From assembly GCA_934717555.1 (NCBI GenBank), contig CAKUYY010000002.1, positions 62,001 through 126,000 of the forward strand: a stretch of 64,000 nt of DNA. The letters are read 5' to 3'. This DNA is from an uncultured Clostridium sp. (lineage in GTDB: Bacteria; Bacillota; Clostridia; Oscillospirales; Acutalibacteraceae). Every line of letters begins with the position of its first letter. Position 1 is the first letter of the stretch. Made by a program: the position numbers and the translations under genes. This document shows positions 37,485 through 46,026 of this stretch, one piece after another. The notes under the pieces were generated by a model. The model saw nothing but the letters and a program-made list of their open reading frames with translations, was not told the origin of the DNA and made no database searches.

Positions 37485-37644
37485 GTTCTCATACCCTCAC
37501 TATGCAATTTCATAAGGGCGCCATCGCTTTTTTCACAAAGGATCAAAGCAAGCCTAGATGAGGAAAACCAGAGTTAATTTTGACTGATATCTCCTCTAAA
37601 AATGGCTTTTTTCTGCGCCTTCCGACCTCAACTTATATTTTTCT

Positions 37645-37673
37645 ATTATAATAAATCTCAAAGTGCTTTACAA
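37645..37673 (-). promoter_or_regulatory. promoter of the DUF1846 gene
   Basis: On the minus strand: TTGTAA, 17 bases, TATAAT. Confidence 0.6.
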
Positions 37674-37836
37674 CCTTTTCAGTAGGCAAACTTTTATATT
37701 TTCAAAACTGCGCAGGATCACAAAATTTTTTGGCGAATTCTTAGGCAATTTTTCTGGCGTTGTCTGAAGTTAGGGAAAATTTAATGTTGTTTGCCCATAA
37801 ACCGCATAAAACATATGAGGAAAGGAGGTAAAAAAC

Positions 37837-37880
37837 AAACAACGCAAGGCAGATGATTTATCACCTGCCTTGCGTTGTTT
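37837..37880 (-). terminator. terminator after the cyclophilin gene
   Basis: AAACAACGCAAGGCAG and its perfect complement around a 12-base loop. It lies about 110 bases beyond the stop. Confidence 0.8.
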
Positions 37881-37991
37881 ACTGTTGCCTCGAAAGATAG
37901 GGTAGGCAAGATTTTTTTGATGGGAAAATCAACAGAATAAGGGAGAGCTAATCCCATATAAACAGAACATCCTGTCCCGTTTTTTCTCAGC

Positions 37992-38510
37992 TTACAGAGT
38001 TTCTGGCTCCTCGAAATCTTCTCCCAGGGTATCCACAGTTACTTTTACCATCGTTTGGCTTTCCAGAGGTTTATCCATATAATCACGTTTTACCGCGACA
38101 ATCCGCTGGGCTTCTTCGATTCCTTCAATCACTTTTCCGAAGGCTGCATACTGGCCGTCCAGATGAGGGGCATCATCCACCATAATGAAAAACTGGGAAC
38201 CTGCGCTGTCAGGATGGCCTGCACGCGCCATGGAAATCACACCAGTGGTATGTTTCAAATCATTGGGAAATCCATTGGCGATAAATTCCCCTTTAATATG
38301 ATAACCAGGGCCACCGGTTCCTACACCTTGAGGATCCCCGCCCTGGATCATAAAACCAGGAATAACGCGATGAAAGATTACGCCGTCATAAAACCCTTTC
38401 TTTACAAGGGAAATGAAGTTCTTGACGGTATTAGGCGCAACTTCTGGATAAAGCTCTATTTTGATGGTGTTTCCAGAAGACATTTCGATGGTGACAATAG
38501 GATGTTTCAT
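37992..38510 (-). CDS. peptidyl-prolyl cis-trans isomerase, cyclophilin type
   Basis: This 172-residue cytoplasmic cyclophilin speeds proline isomerisation during folding. Conserved blocks are present: FHRVIPGFMIQGGDPQGVGTGGPGY, GVISMARAGHPDSAGSQFFIM and YAAFGKVIEG. The active-site arginine and phenylalanines (FHRV, QFFI) are kept. There is no signal peptide. It is monocistronic. Confidence 0.94.
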   Translation of the reverse strand: MKHPIVTIEMSSGNTIKIELYPEVAPNTVKNFISLVKKGFYDGVIFHRVIPGFMIQGGDPQGVGTGGPGYHIKGEFIANGFPNDLKHTTGVISMARAGHPDSAGSQFFIMVDDAPHLDGQYAAFGKVIEGIEEAQRIVAVKRDYMDKPLESQTMVKVTVDTLGEDFEEPETL

Positions 38511-38628
38511 AGAACATACCTCCTACCAAATATTTTTGAAAACCTATTTTTCTTGCCTTATTATACCGGTTCTTTTGTGTGACAGCAAGAGAAATTTATG
38601 TGCTCCAAAAATCTGCCGGTTCTATTTA

Positions 38629-39177
38629 CTAATTTTCTTCCAAACACAGTTCTCTTAATAAAGCGGTATCTGTTCCTTTTTTCTCAGCCCGTAAGCGGAG
38701 TTTTCCATCGTTTGAGGAAATAAACTGAATTTCTTTATGATGGAGAGAACGGAGCATAGCGGGGTCCATATGAATGGCAATGATGTTTGCGCAATGAGAT
38801 TGTGCATCCTGCAATTCATCGCGCAGAAAAGACAAGGGACCTCTATCTGCCTTAGCGCAGGTGAGCAGGCCACATGTCACTTTTCCAGCCAAGGCATATT
38901 GGTGGATAAATGTCTGGACAGCTGGAGCAGGACGTCCTGCCCAGACAGGGCCGGCTATGATAATTCGTTCATAAGAAGAAATATCCTCTTCTAGGGGCAA
39001 TATTTCTTGGCTGCGATGGAAGCAGGTACATGCGATGCCTGTTATCAGGGAAAATAGACGAACGTTATTTCTTGTCGTTTGCAACTGGACAAAATCAGCT
39101 TTGATTTGATCAGCAAGGTAGGAAGCTGCCTTTTTGGTCTTTCCGCCAAAAGAATAACAAACAATCAGTGTCTTCAT
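38629..39177 (-). CDS. flavodoxin family protein
   Basis: This 182-residue FMN-binding-type protein starts MKTLIVCYSFGGKTKKAASYL, with the flavodoxin phosphate loop in slightly altered form. A second flavin loop-like piece is GPVWAGRPAPAVQTFI. ATG at 39177 follows AGAGGG, so the upstream TTG is not needed. It resembles the Flavodoxin_4 group, small electron carriers or quinone/NADPH reductases. It is followed on the same strand by the cyclophilin gene but is spaced from it. Confidence 0.82.
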   Translation of the reverse strand: MKTLIVCYSFGGKTKKAASYLADQIKADFVQLQTTRNNVRLFSLITGIACTCFHRSQEILPLEEDISSYERIIIAGPVWAGRPAPAVQTFIHQYALAGKVTCGLLTCAKADRGPLSFLRDELQDAQSHCANIIAIHMDPAMLRSLHHKEIQFISSNDGKLRLRAEKKGTDTALLRELCLEEN

Positions 39178-39216
39178 ATCCAACCCTCTTTATTCTTCCA
39201 AATATTTCTGTAGTTT

Positions 39217-39582
39217 CTAAAGATGGTTGTAAATCTGCTTTAGATTTTCCGACTCATTTTCCTTTTTTGATGTTTCAGAAAGAATTTGATCCTGTTCCAA
39301 GCTTCTGCTTTGAAGCGCCACCAGACGTTTTCGGGCTTTTGTCATCCGCTCCTGGGAAATTTGGATGGATTGGCATATTTTTTTTACAGATTCATCAGAA
39401 ATGGAGTTTTGCAGATTTTTATAGCAATATTTTCCCAAAAGGAGATATTTGCGGTTGACCTGCCTATTTTCCCTTTGGATCATATGCTTCAATCGTTTAT
39501 GCAGGGCCTTTTTCCGGTTGTATACGAGTGCAGAATCCATAGCACCAACAATGATGCGTCCCATCTGGCTCAAAAACTCCAT
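39217..39582 (-). CDS. hypothetical basic coiled-coil protein
   Basis: This 121-residue protein has a short hydrophobic start (MGRIIVGAMDSALVY), then a highly basic helical body (NRKKALHKRLKHMIQRENRQVNRKYLLLGKYCYKNL) likely to form a coiled coil. I do not recognise the family. It sits 34 bases upstream of the flavodoxin gene on the same strand and 115 bases from the next gene, so the flavodoxin gene may be its partner. Confidence 0.6.
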   Translation of the reverse strand: MEFLSQMGRIIVGAMDSALVYNRKKALHKRLKHMIQRENRQVNRKYLLLGKYCYKNLQNSISDESVKKICQSIQISQERMTKARKRLVALQSRSLEQDQILSETSKKENESENLKQIYNHL

Positions 39583-39696
39583 GGTAGAAAACCTCCTATG
39601 TGATGAAAATTGGACAGTCTGGTCTCATAAAAGATTGTAATAACCGCTATGTTTAGTATCCCGGGATTTGGCTTATCCATTCTTAGATTGTTTGAT

Positions 39697-40236
39697 TCAG
39701 GCTTTCTTTTTTATTTTTTCCCAATCAATAGGGACGATTGCTCTTTTCCGTTCCCGGAATATCAATAGGATCTTTATCATTTTATATGCTATCGTGACAC
39801 AAAAGAATATACCAGCCCCACATAGCGCGATTACCACCACATAACTCCATAATAATTTCCAGGCCTGTTGTGCCTGCCCAATGATACTAGCATCTCGGGT
39901 ACTGGATAACATCCCTGTTAATTCAAAAGTTTTGATAGCATCTCCCCCGATTTGGCATAGCAGCAACACCAGCAGGATAAAACATAGGGTAAAGACAGCT
40001 AACAATCCAAAAGCCAGAAGATAACGGCGGCGGGATGATAAAATCCGATAGGCATATTGGGTAAAAAAGGAAATCTTTTTCGGCTGGTTTTCTTCAAAGT
40101 AGGCTTCTTGAGGAGGAAGCAATCCTTCGTTGCTTTCTGACTCTGCGATAGGAGATTCTTGGATAAAAGGGGCGCCACAGTAACGGCAGCAAACCGCGCC
40201 GTCAGGATTTTTTGTAGAACAACGGTAACATTTCAT
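39697..40236 (-). CDS. zinc-ribbon membrane protein
   Basis: This 179-residue protein has an N-terminal zinc ribbon (CYRC and CRYC), a glutamate- and proline-rich linker, then two hydrophobic segments (LLAFGLLAVFTLCFILLVLLL and VVIALCGAGIFFCVTIAY) and a basic cytoplasmic tail. The layout is common in Clostridia, where such proteins are of unknown function. Zinc ribbons in this position may be structural rather than nucleic-acid-binding. It is a single gene. Confidence 0.65.
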   Translation of the reverse strand: MKCYRCSTKNPDGAVCCRYCGAPFIQESPIAESESNEGLLPPQEAYFEENQPKKISFFTQYAYRILSSRRRYLLAFGLLAVFTLCFILLVLLLCQIGGDAIKTFELTGMLSSTRDASIIGQAQQAWKLLWSYVVVIALCGAGIFFCVTIAYKMIKILLIFRERKRAIVPIDWEKIKKKA

Positions 40237-40483
40237 GCTGGTTCCCCCTGTGAATTGAAATCTATTTTCTATTTATGTCTTTTCGTCTTTTTGGAAAACA
40301 AACATATTCATTACATGGCCTTTTTTATTATGTCATGTTTTTAAAAAAGGGTCAATAAGTTTTGTTACCTACTGTTCATATTTTCCAAAATATGATACAA
40401 TGAATAATAAAAATGATTTCCACTTATGGAAAAGGAAGGAAAATTTGCTTTTCCATAGGGGGAGAGGCTGGAGAAGGGAAACT

Positions 40484-41143
40484 ATGTCAAGAAGAACCAC
40501 AAAATCCGTTGGATGTCCTCACTGTGGAGAACATTCGGATACCCAGATGTATACAACAATCAATGTTACACTGGATCCCAAATTGCGTGACCGGGTAATG
40601 GATGAAACTTTATTTGCCTGGGTCTGTCCGCATTGCGGCTATGAGGCCATGCTGTTGAACCCGTTTCTCTACCATGATATGGAACATAAATTTATGATAT
40701 ACCTTCTTCCCGAGCAGAGAGAATCTTTTTTTTCTGTTCCAGATACGGAAAGGCAGTTTCCGGAATTGGGTGATTTGAAAAAACGCCTGGCTCCTGATAT
40801 CAATACATTAAAAGAAAAAATTCTGTTATTTGAGGAAGAGCTGGATGACCGGGCCAGTGAGCTTACCAAATTGGCGTTGGGACGCGCGCTTTCTAAACGG
40901 TTGCATGAGCCGATACAGGCAGGGTATTTTTGCCTGCTCGATCGGGAAACTGATCAAGTGGGATACTCTTTCTTTATTCCAAAACGTCAGGAACCTATTT
41001 ATCAGAATACCAAAATAGAGGTGTATGACCGTTCAATGGATATCGCACGCCGTTTTGGAGGGATTCTGCCAACAGGGTTTTCCATAATAGATGGGGCATG
41101 GGCTTCTGAGACATTACAGCGTTATCATAATTCTATGGCTTAA
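40484..41143 (+). CDS. CpXC domain protein
   Basis: A 219-residue protein beginning with a zinc-binding CpXC domain (CPHCGEH then WVCPHCGYEAMLLNPF), of unknown reaction. The C-terminal part has no motif I recognise. ATG at 40484 has GGAGAAGGG in front; the frame is open further upstream but without similarity. It is followed by an AIM24 gene and a small membrane protein on the same strand, so the three may be an operon. Confidence 0.78.
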   Translation: MSRRTTKSVGCPHCGEHSDTQMYTTINVTLDPKLRDRVMDETLFAWVCPHCGYEAMLLNPFLYHDMEHKFMIYLLPEQRESFFSVPDTERQFPELGDLKKRLAPDINTLKEKILLFEEELDDRASELTKLALGRALSKRLHEPIQAGYFCLLDRETDQVGYSFFIPKRQEPIYQNTKIEVYDRSMDIARRFGGILPTGFSIIDGAWASETLQRYHNSMA

Positions 41144-41202
41144 ACTTTAACAGAAGAACATTTCTGATCTCTAACGAATCAGATAAAAAAGGAGAATAAA
41201 AC

Positions 41203-41880
41203 GTGAGGTATTCTATTGAGGGGACCCCGTTGCCGGTAGTTATCTGTTATTTAAATGCTGGAGAGGCCATGATGTCGGATAATGGGGCTATGAACTGGAT
41301 GACCCCCAATATGGCTATGACAACGAAAATGGAGGGAGGCCTGGGAAAAGCTTTTGGACGCGCCTTCTCTGGAGAGTCCATGTTTTTGCCGACTTTTACC
41401 TGTCAAACAGGGGAAGGGATGATTGCCTTCGCCTCTAGTTTCCCTGGTACCATTTTGCCAATGGAGATTTCGGCAAACAACACGATTATTTGCCAAAAAC
41501 ACGCATTCCTTGCCTGCCAAAAGTCAGTAAAGCTGAGCGCCCATATCAATAGAAAGGTAGGAGGGACCTTTTTTGGGGGAGAAGGTCTGATTTTACAGAG
41601 ACTGGAAGGAAATGGCCTTGCTTTTCTGGAAATTGACGGGCATGTGGTTCAATATGATTTGACAGCAGGACAGTCCCTGTTGGTGGATACTGGGGCGCTG
41701 GCCGCTATGACAGCAAGCGTTACCATGGATGTACAGTCTACCGGGGGGATAAAGAATACGCTGTTTGGAGGAGAAGGGCTGTTTCATACCCGTGTGACAG
41801 GCCCTGGGACTATATGGCTGCAAACCATGCCATATACCAGGTTAGCCGCCACGTTCCGGCCAATTTTTTCCTCAAAATAA
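41203..41880 (+). CDS. AIM24 family protein
   Basis: A beta-rich 225-residue protein of the AIM24/TIGR00266 family, recognised by repeats of the type GGTFFGGEGLILQRLEGNG and GGIKNTLFGGEGLFHTRVTGPG. The yeast namesake affects mitochondria, but bacterial members have no settled role. It starts at GTG 41203 behind AAAGGAGAATAAAAC. The 59-base gap after the CpXC gene and 51-base gap to the next gene support co-transcription. Confidence 0.88.
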   Translation: MRYSIEGTPLPVVICYLNAGEAMMSDNGAMNWMTPNMAMTTKMEGGLGKAFGRAFSGESMFLPTFTCQTGEGMIAFASSFPGTILPMEISANNTIICQKHAFLACQKSVKLSAHINRKVGGTFFGGEGLILQRLEGNGLAFLEIDGHVVQYDLTAGQSLLVDTGALAAMTASVTMDVQSTGGIKNTLFGGEGLFHTRVTGPGTIWLQTMPYTRLAATFRPIFSSK

Positions 41881-41931
41881 GGGAAAAATTGTATTTTGTA
41901 ATGAGGTTTGTTGGATATAGGAGGAATATGT

Positions 41932-42450
41932 ATGAAATATCAATTGATAAAGTGGGTTACGATTGTCCTTCAACTGGGGTTGTTGGGAGTGCTGTTTGTT
42001 CCTTTTATCCATGATTATGAGTTATCATTGAGCCTATGGAACATCATTCAGGATGGATACCGAACAGGAAGCCTTGAGGATGTGCTGACTTTTATGCTGT
42101 ATTATGTTCCGGTGGCCATTGGTGTCCTTTTGGTCCTGTTGCTGGAAAGCAGGATACGGTATGGAATTTCTTTGTTATCGGCTGCGATGGGATTAACCTT
42201 AACTTTAACACAGTATTTATTCCCGGCATTAGCAGCTGGATATTCCCTGGTAGTTTATCAGATTGGGTTCTATATACTTTTAGGCCTGCAATGTGCAGTG
42301 ATCCTTTTCAGCTTGATCGGTATTTGCTGCAAAGACCCTGTTCTTCCCGCTTATTTACAGCAGGTGAATCCCAGTTCCGATACCGCAGAGATTGTGTTAC
42401 CGGAATCTGTAAAAAAGAAGAAAAAGAATGCCCGCCATATGGCGAAATAA
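41932..42450 (+). CDS. small multi-pass membrane protein
   Basis: This 172-residue protein has about four transmembrane segments and a basic C-terminus (KKKKKNARHMAK). I do not recognise the family. It begins at ATG 41932 after AGGAGG. It is the third gene of the CpXC/AIM24 set, whose joint context suggests an envelope-linked function. A terminator follows after about 75 bases. Confidence 0.6.
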   Translation: MKYQLIKWVTIVLQLGLLGVLFVPFIHDYELSLSLWNIIQDGYRTGSLEDVLTFMLYYVPVAIGVLLVLLLESRIRYGISLLSAAMGLTLTLTQYLFPALAAGYSLVVYQIGFYILLGLQCAVILFSLIGICCKDPVLPAYLQQVNPSSDTAEIVLPESVKKKKKNARHMAK

Positions 42451-42526
42451 TGAAAGTTTCCCTGGGTTGTTCTGTATACTTTTGAGAAAGATATTTTGTT
42501 TCCTGTTTCTCAAGGAATGAAAAAAT

Positions 42527-42570
42527 AAAGAGGCTGCCACCATTGGTTTTACTGGTGGCAGCCTCTTTAT
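42527..42570. terminator. bidirectional terminator
   Basis: AAAGAGGCTGCCACC and its perfect complement, between the convergent membrane protein and nagB genes. Confidence 0.9.
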
Positions 42571-42596
42571 ATGATGATATGGAAAGGTAAAAACGA

Positions 42597-43322
42597 TTAC
42601 AGCAACGCGGAAGCAGCTTCGTCAGCAAAAATTGTCACATTGGGATGGAGTTGCAGGACAGAGGCAGGGCATTGAGGGGTAACCGGCCCTTTGACCATAT
42701 CATGTACCGCCTGGGCTTTGGCGGAACCGGTGGCGACCAGGATAATCTGGCGGGCCTTCATAATAGAACCGATGCCCATGCTAATGGCGTAACGGGGCAC
42801 TTCATCGCTGCTCTCAAAGAAGCGGGTATTGGCATCGATAGTGCTTTGTGTCAAAGACACTTTATGAGTGCCCATAGGGAAATCATCACAGGGCTCGTTA
42901 AAAGCAATATGCCCGTTATTTCCAATTCCCAGAATCTGGACGTCGATACCGCCAGCTTCTGCGATCATTTCATCGTAATGTTTGCCTTCACTGTCAATGT
43001 CGTCCGCAGTACCGCAAGGAACATGGATTTTTTCAGCGGGAACATTGATCCCATGGAACAGGTTTTCCTGCATGAAATAATAGTAACTTTGAGGATGATC
43101 ATGTCCCAATCCAATGTATTCGTCCAGATTAAAGGTGGTAACCTTAGAAAAATCCAAGGTGCCATTTTTGTACCATTCAATCAGGCAGCGATAAGTAGGG
43201 ATAGGGGAAGAACCGGTAGCAAGGCCCAGCACACTGTCCGGCTTAGCGATTACTTGGCCAGCGAAAATGCTGGCGGCGGCAACGCCGATGGCGTTTGCGT
43301 CTTTGTAAATTTTTACATTCAT
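42597..43322 (-). CDS. nagB: glucosamine-6-phosphate deaminase
   Basis: NagB converts glucosamine-6-phosphate to fructose-6-phosphate and ammonia in amino sugar catabolism. Typical blocks are present: VLGLATGSSPIPTY, TFNLDEYIGL (catalytic aspartate), GIGNNGHIAFNEP and VPRYAISMGIGSIM. The length of about 241 residues is right. ATG at 43322 follows AAGGAG at 9 bases; the ATG at 43328 would be too close. It is monocistronic, next to the spore coat operon but divergent from it. Confidence 0.94.
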   Translation of the reverse strand: MNVKIYKDANAIGVAAASIFAGQVIAKPDSVLGLATGSSPIPTYRCLIEWYKNGTLDFSKVTTFNLDEYIGLGHDHPQSYYYFMQENLFHGINVPAEKIHVPCGTADDIDSEGKHYDEMIAEAGGIDVQILGIGNNGHIAFNEPCDDFPMGTHKVSLTQSTIDANTRFFESSDEVPRYAISMGIGSIMKARQIILVATGSAKAQAVHDMVKGPVTPQCPASVLQLHPNVTIFADEAASALL

Positions 43323-43461
43323 AACCATTGGCTCCTTATAAAGATTAAAAATTTCTTCTTTCTTTATCTTAACATCTTTACTAAGAAGTGCAAGACCTTT
43401 TTTTCACATTTTTAATCTTTTTTCAGATTGAGAAAGTTGGTAACCTGTCCGGCAGTTCCTT

Positions 43462-43469
43462 CATATAAT
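43462..43469 (+). promoter_or_regulatory. possible sigma-E type -10 element of the cotJ operon
   Basis: CATATAAT matches the sigma-E -10 consensus CATACAHT at seven of eight places, 34 bases before cotJA. No convincing -35 was found, so this rests mainly on the known mother-cell control of cotJ genes. Confidence 0.35.
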
Positions 43470-43503
43470 GAGATGACACCATTTCAGAAAGGAGAATGAT
43501 TGT

Positions 43504-43701
43504 ATGGACAATATGGATAAGATGATGTCGGAACATTATGGAATTCCGCCGCTTCCCAAAAATCCAGTTGTGGCAATGGCTTATGTACCCTATCAGGGTT
43601 CCATAGGAAATATGTACCATCCAGAAAAGGGATTAAGTGCGGGAACCATGTTTCCGGTGTTGGATAAACCATTTTTAGGATGTGGAGGGCAGATAAAATG
43701 A
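43504..43701 (+). CDS. cotJA: spore coat protein CotJA
   Basis: A 65-residue spore coat associated protein. The signature is clear: NPVVAMAYVPYQ then NMYHPEKGLSAGTMFPVLDKPF. In Bacillus it is made in the mother cell and placed in the inner coat with CotJC. ATG at 43504 follows AGAAAGGAGAATG. Its stop overlaps the cotJB start. This gene fixes the organism as an endospore former. Confidence 0.93.
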   Translation: MDNMDKMMSEHYGIPPLPKNPVVAMAYVPYQGSIGNMYHPEKGLSAGTMFPVLDKPFLGCGGQIK

Positions 43702-43949
43702 ATGAAAGAGACCATTTGCTAAGGCAGATCGCAGCGATTGACTTTGCAATCGTGGAGCTGCATTTATTTTTGGATTCCCATCCCAATGACCGGGAGGCCG
43801 GCATGAAACTGGATGAATATCAGAAAAAGAGTTCGATCTTGCGCAGGGAATTTGAGGAAAAATATGGACCTTTAACTTCCATGCAAAAAGACGGAAACCG
43901 CTGGGCATGGATTTCTGATCCATGGCCCTGGGATAATGAGGAGGTTTGA
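43698..43949 (+). CDS. cotJB: spore coat protein CotJB
   Basis: An 83-residue CotJB, which helps assemble the CotJ coat layer. Blocks: LLRQIAAIDFAIVELHLFLDSHPNDREA and GPLTS...WAWISDPWPWDNEEV. The ATG at 43698 overlaps the cotJA stop (ATGA), showing translational coupling. Its stop lies two bases before the start of the split cotJC. Confidence 0.93.
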   Translation: MNERDHLLRQIAAIDFAIVELHLFLDSHPNDREAGMKLDEYQKKSSILRREFEEKYGPLTSMQKDGNRWAWISDPWPWDNEEV

Positions 43950-43951
43950 GT

Positions 43952-44155
43952 ATGTGGATATATGAAAAACGGTTACAGTATCCGGTAAAAATTTCGCGCC
44001 CGAATGCCCAGCTCGCCAAAGTCATCATTAGCCAATATGGCGGGCCTGATGGAGAGCTGGGGGCATCCCTCCGCTATTTGAGCCAGCGGTACAGTATGCC
44101 TTATCCAGAGTTAAAAGCCATATTGACCGATATAGGTATTGAAGGATCACAATGA
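43952..44155 (+). CDS. cotJC: cotJC, N-terminal part (gene interrupted by 12.4-kb element)
   Basis: CotJC is a manganese-catalase-like spore coat enzyme of about 190-205 residues. This piece starts MWIYEKRLQYPVK behind GAGGAGG and carries the first metal ligand (Glu35 in GGPDGELGASLRYLSQR). It follows the family to residue 62, then leaves it for five foreign residues and a stop at 44153. The product would be only 67 residues and would lack the other ligands, so it cannot work as a catalase. The true continuation begins at 56567. The change occurs inside TAGGTA (44133-44138). Confidence 0.93.
   Translation: MWIYEKRLQYPVKISRPNAQLAKVIISQYGGPDGELGASLRYLSQRYSMPYPELKAILTDIGIEGSQ
44133..44138 (+). 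other. left attachment core of the element
   Basis: TAGGTA lies in cotJC codons 61-63 and is identical to 56562-56567. The exchange point of the recombinase should lie inside it. Confidence 0.8.
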
Positions 44156-44192
44156 TACATAGCGATAAAAGCAGCCATTGCTATGTATCATT
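44151..44192. repeat. 13-bp perfect inverted repeat near the left end
   Basis: AATGATACATAGC and GCTATGTATCATT are separated by 16 bases and lie 12 bases inside the core. There is no T run on either side, so it is a poor terminator. A binding site for the recombinase or its directionality factor is possible. Confidence 0.7.
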
Positions 44193-44242
44193 GATATTTT
44201 ACAGCGCTTTTTACATTTGAGCATTTACCCTACATCTGTCAC

Positions 44243-45328
44243 TTAAGTTGTACCATTGTTTTTTTGTATGGCTGTTTTGCGAAAATATATCCATTTTCTC
44301 ACCAGCTGTTGGCACAGGAAGAAAAAGAGATATCCAAATACAACACCCAAAACATTATCTAAAATTCGCAGAAAAACAGCATGTTGGATACCATACAGCC
44401 CAGCGGCTATCGAGAGGGCGCCAAAACAGTTTAAAATGGTTTTAAACCGATAATTGGCGCAGAACCCCAGGCAGATCCCTCCAAGAATACCAAGGGATCC
44501 GCGTAAAGTATCCGGTGTGATTTGATATACCAACAAAAAGAGCAGGGATCCGACAATCACACCGAATATGCGGTCTGCCAGCCGTTCCTTCAACCTGGAA
44601 GAGGGGGCATAGGTTGAAAGCAAAGAGGAGCAGGCAAACCCCGCCCACATGAACCGTTCTAAATGGAAAAGGGCCCCTAATGTCAGGACAAGACTGACCC
44701 CGAAGGCCATACGCAGCTGCCAACGACTTTTTTTACAGGAAAATTTAAAGTCTTTGACCACAGAAGAAAAATGGGTTTCTTGATGCTTTTTCCGGTGTTT
44801 TCCGTAGAAAATTGCGCCGCAGACCAGGAACCCAATCAGTACCAGAATCCCGCGTTTGAGCAACAGGTCGCCCGTGACAGGATTGCCCACCAGGAAAACA
44901 TACGCGAACCCATAAAGCCCGCCGTTGCCCATTTCTGGAACCTGGCTGGTCATGAGCAGGATCAGGAACAAAGTGACAAAATGTACCAGGGGAGTGCCCC
45001 AAAGAGGGAGCAGAGCCGCTGCGACAGGGGAAATAAACAGAAGAAGGAAAACAACGGCCAGACAGCACAGGGAATCCCTGATGCAGTACCCAAAATCGAC
45101 AAAACGGACAGACAACAAAATACAAAAGATAGCAACAGCCATCGCACTGTTTTCCGAACCAAAGGCAGCGGAAGCCGGTGTAATCAAAAGCATGGCAAAA
45201 GCTACAATCAAAAGGGACCGGATAAATGTGACCCCATAGATCCAGAGACGCTCTTTCTGCGTATCGGCAGAACGGATTTTTTGCTTTAAGGCGGCCGGAT
45301 CTAATTGTAGCAGATCATAAAAATACAT
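44243..45328 (-). CDS. FUSC-family membrane transporter (element cargo)
   Basis: This 361-residue protein has two blocks of hydrophobic segments (from residues 30 and 210), separated by a charged cytoplasmic stretch (GKHRKKHQETHFSSVVKDFKFSCKKSRWQLRMAFGVS). The second block has the AGFACSSLLSTYAPSSRLKERLADRIFGVIVGSLLF pattern of FUSC_2 proteins, which export aromatic acids or related toxic compounds. It is probably co-transcribed with the MarR regulator upstream, a common efflux pairing. It lies inside the cotJC element, next to its left end. Confidence 0.8.
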   Translation of the reverse strand: MYFYDLLQLDPAALKQKIRSADTQKERLWIYGVTFIRSLLIVAFAMLLITPASAAFGSENSAMAVAIFCILLSVRFVDFGYCIRDSLCCLAVVFLLLFISPVAAALLPLWGTPLVHFVTLFLILLMTSQVPEMGNGGLYGFAYVFLVGNPVTGDLLLKRGILVLIGFLVCGAIFYGKHRKKHQETHFSSVVKDFKFSCKKSRWQLRMAFGVSLVLTLGALFHLERFMWAGFACSSLLSTYAPSSRLKERLADRIFGVIVGSLLFLLVYQITPDTLRGSLGILGGICLGFCANYRFKTILNCFGALSIAAGLYGIQHAVFLRILDNVLGVVFGYLFFFLCQQLVRKWIYFRKTAIQKNNGTT

Positions 45329-45352
45329 GGGTTAGAATTCCTCCTATATTTC

Positions 45353-45796
45353 CTAAAAACCGTTATTTCTTCTGCTATCTATTTGCAGGTTGGCTTCAGA
45401 AATCAATTCAAAAAGAGTATCAAAATGTTCTCCCATATTTCTACGCAAATGATAGAGCGGATTTAAAATGGTTTCGCAATCCTTTTTTAGTTCGATGCGC
45501 CCAGCCTCTGTGAGGGACAATAGGTAACTCCGATCATCCTGCGGATGGGGTTCCCGCTGAATATAGCCCTTCTCGTAGAGATGTTTTAAGCAGCGGCTTA
45601 CCGCTTCTTTTTTCATACCGGTGTGCCGGCTTAAAGCAAGGGGTGTCATTCCGCCAGGCTCCAAATAGAGCAATGCCAACAGTTCCCGCTCGCTGGCCGT
45701 TAAAGACTGCTTTTGTCCCTGAGGCAGCAGCTTTCTGGCAAACCGGTGCAGTTCCTGCTGATAGGTAATCATTTGCAGCCAATCAATTGATTCCAT
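45353..45796 (-). CDS. MarR family transcriptional regulator
   Basis: A 147-residue winged helix regulator. The recognition part is clear: LLYLEPGGMTPLALSRHTGMKKEAVSRCLKHLYEKGYIQREPHPQDDRSYLLSLTEAG. MarR proteins release DNA when phenolic or other ligands bind. ATG at 45796 follows AAGGAGG, so the longer frame from 45856 is not used. It lies 24 bases upstream of the FUSC gene on the same strand and likely controls it. Confidence 0.9.
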   Translation of the reverse strand: MESIDWLQMITYQQELHRFARKLLPQGQKQSLTASERELLALLYLEPGGMTPLALSRHTGMKKEAVSRCLKHLYEKGYIQREPHPQDDRSYLLSLTEAGRIELKKDCETILNPLYHLRRNMGEHFDTLFELISEANLQIDSRRNNGF

Positions 45797-46026
45797 AAAA
45801 TCCTCCTTCAACAAGTTAACAATGTTAATCTTATACCGGCTTTTTTCGTCTGTCAATAGGGTCCGGAATTTTTATACAAAATTCCTTTCAGGTGTTTTTT
45901 TCAGCAGAAGGTTTGTCCATTTTGAGCGATCCATAGATAAATAGACTGGCCATTCGTATTTTTTCCTTGGACACGGGAATTTTATTAGCGGATATCTGCT
46001 TTTACTGTTTAGGGAGAGAGGGAAAG

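Larger units (their letters stand above)
37485..37991. other. 507-base intergenic region
   Basis: It holds the DUF1846 promoter and the cyclophilin terminator. A 13-codon frame (ATG at 37814 before AAAGGAGGT) runs into the hairpin and looks accidental. Nothing else is supported. Confidence 0.5.

Noticed and set aside
37814..37855. A 13-codon frame behind AAAGGAGGT in the 37.8 kb gap
   Set aside because: It runs into the arm of a terminator hairpin and precedes no gene on that strand.
37485..37991. Search for a small RNA or CRISPR array in the gap
   Set aside because: Only one hairpin and a promoter are seen; there are no direct repeats.
44139..44193. Dyad symmetry of the reconstructed circular attP site
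   Set aside because: Aligning the two half-sites around the core by eye gave only a modest excess of matches, not enough to define the site limits.
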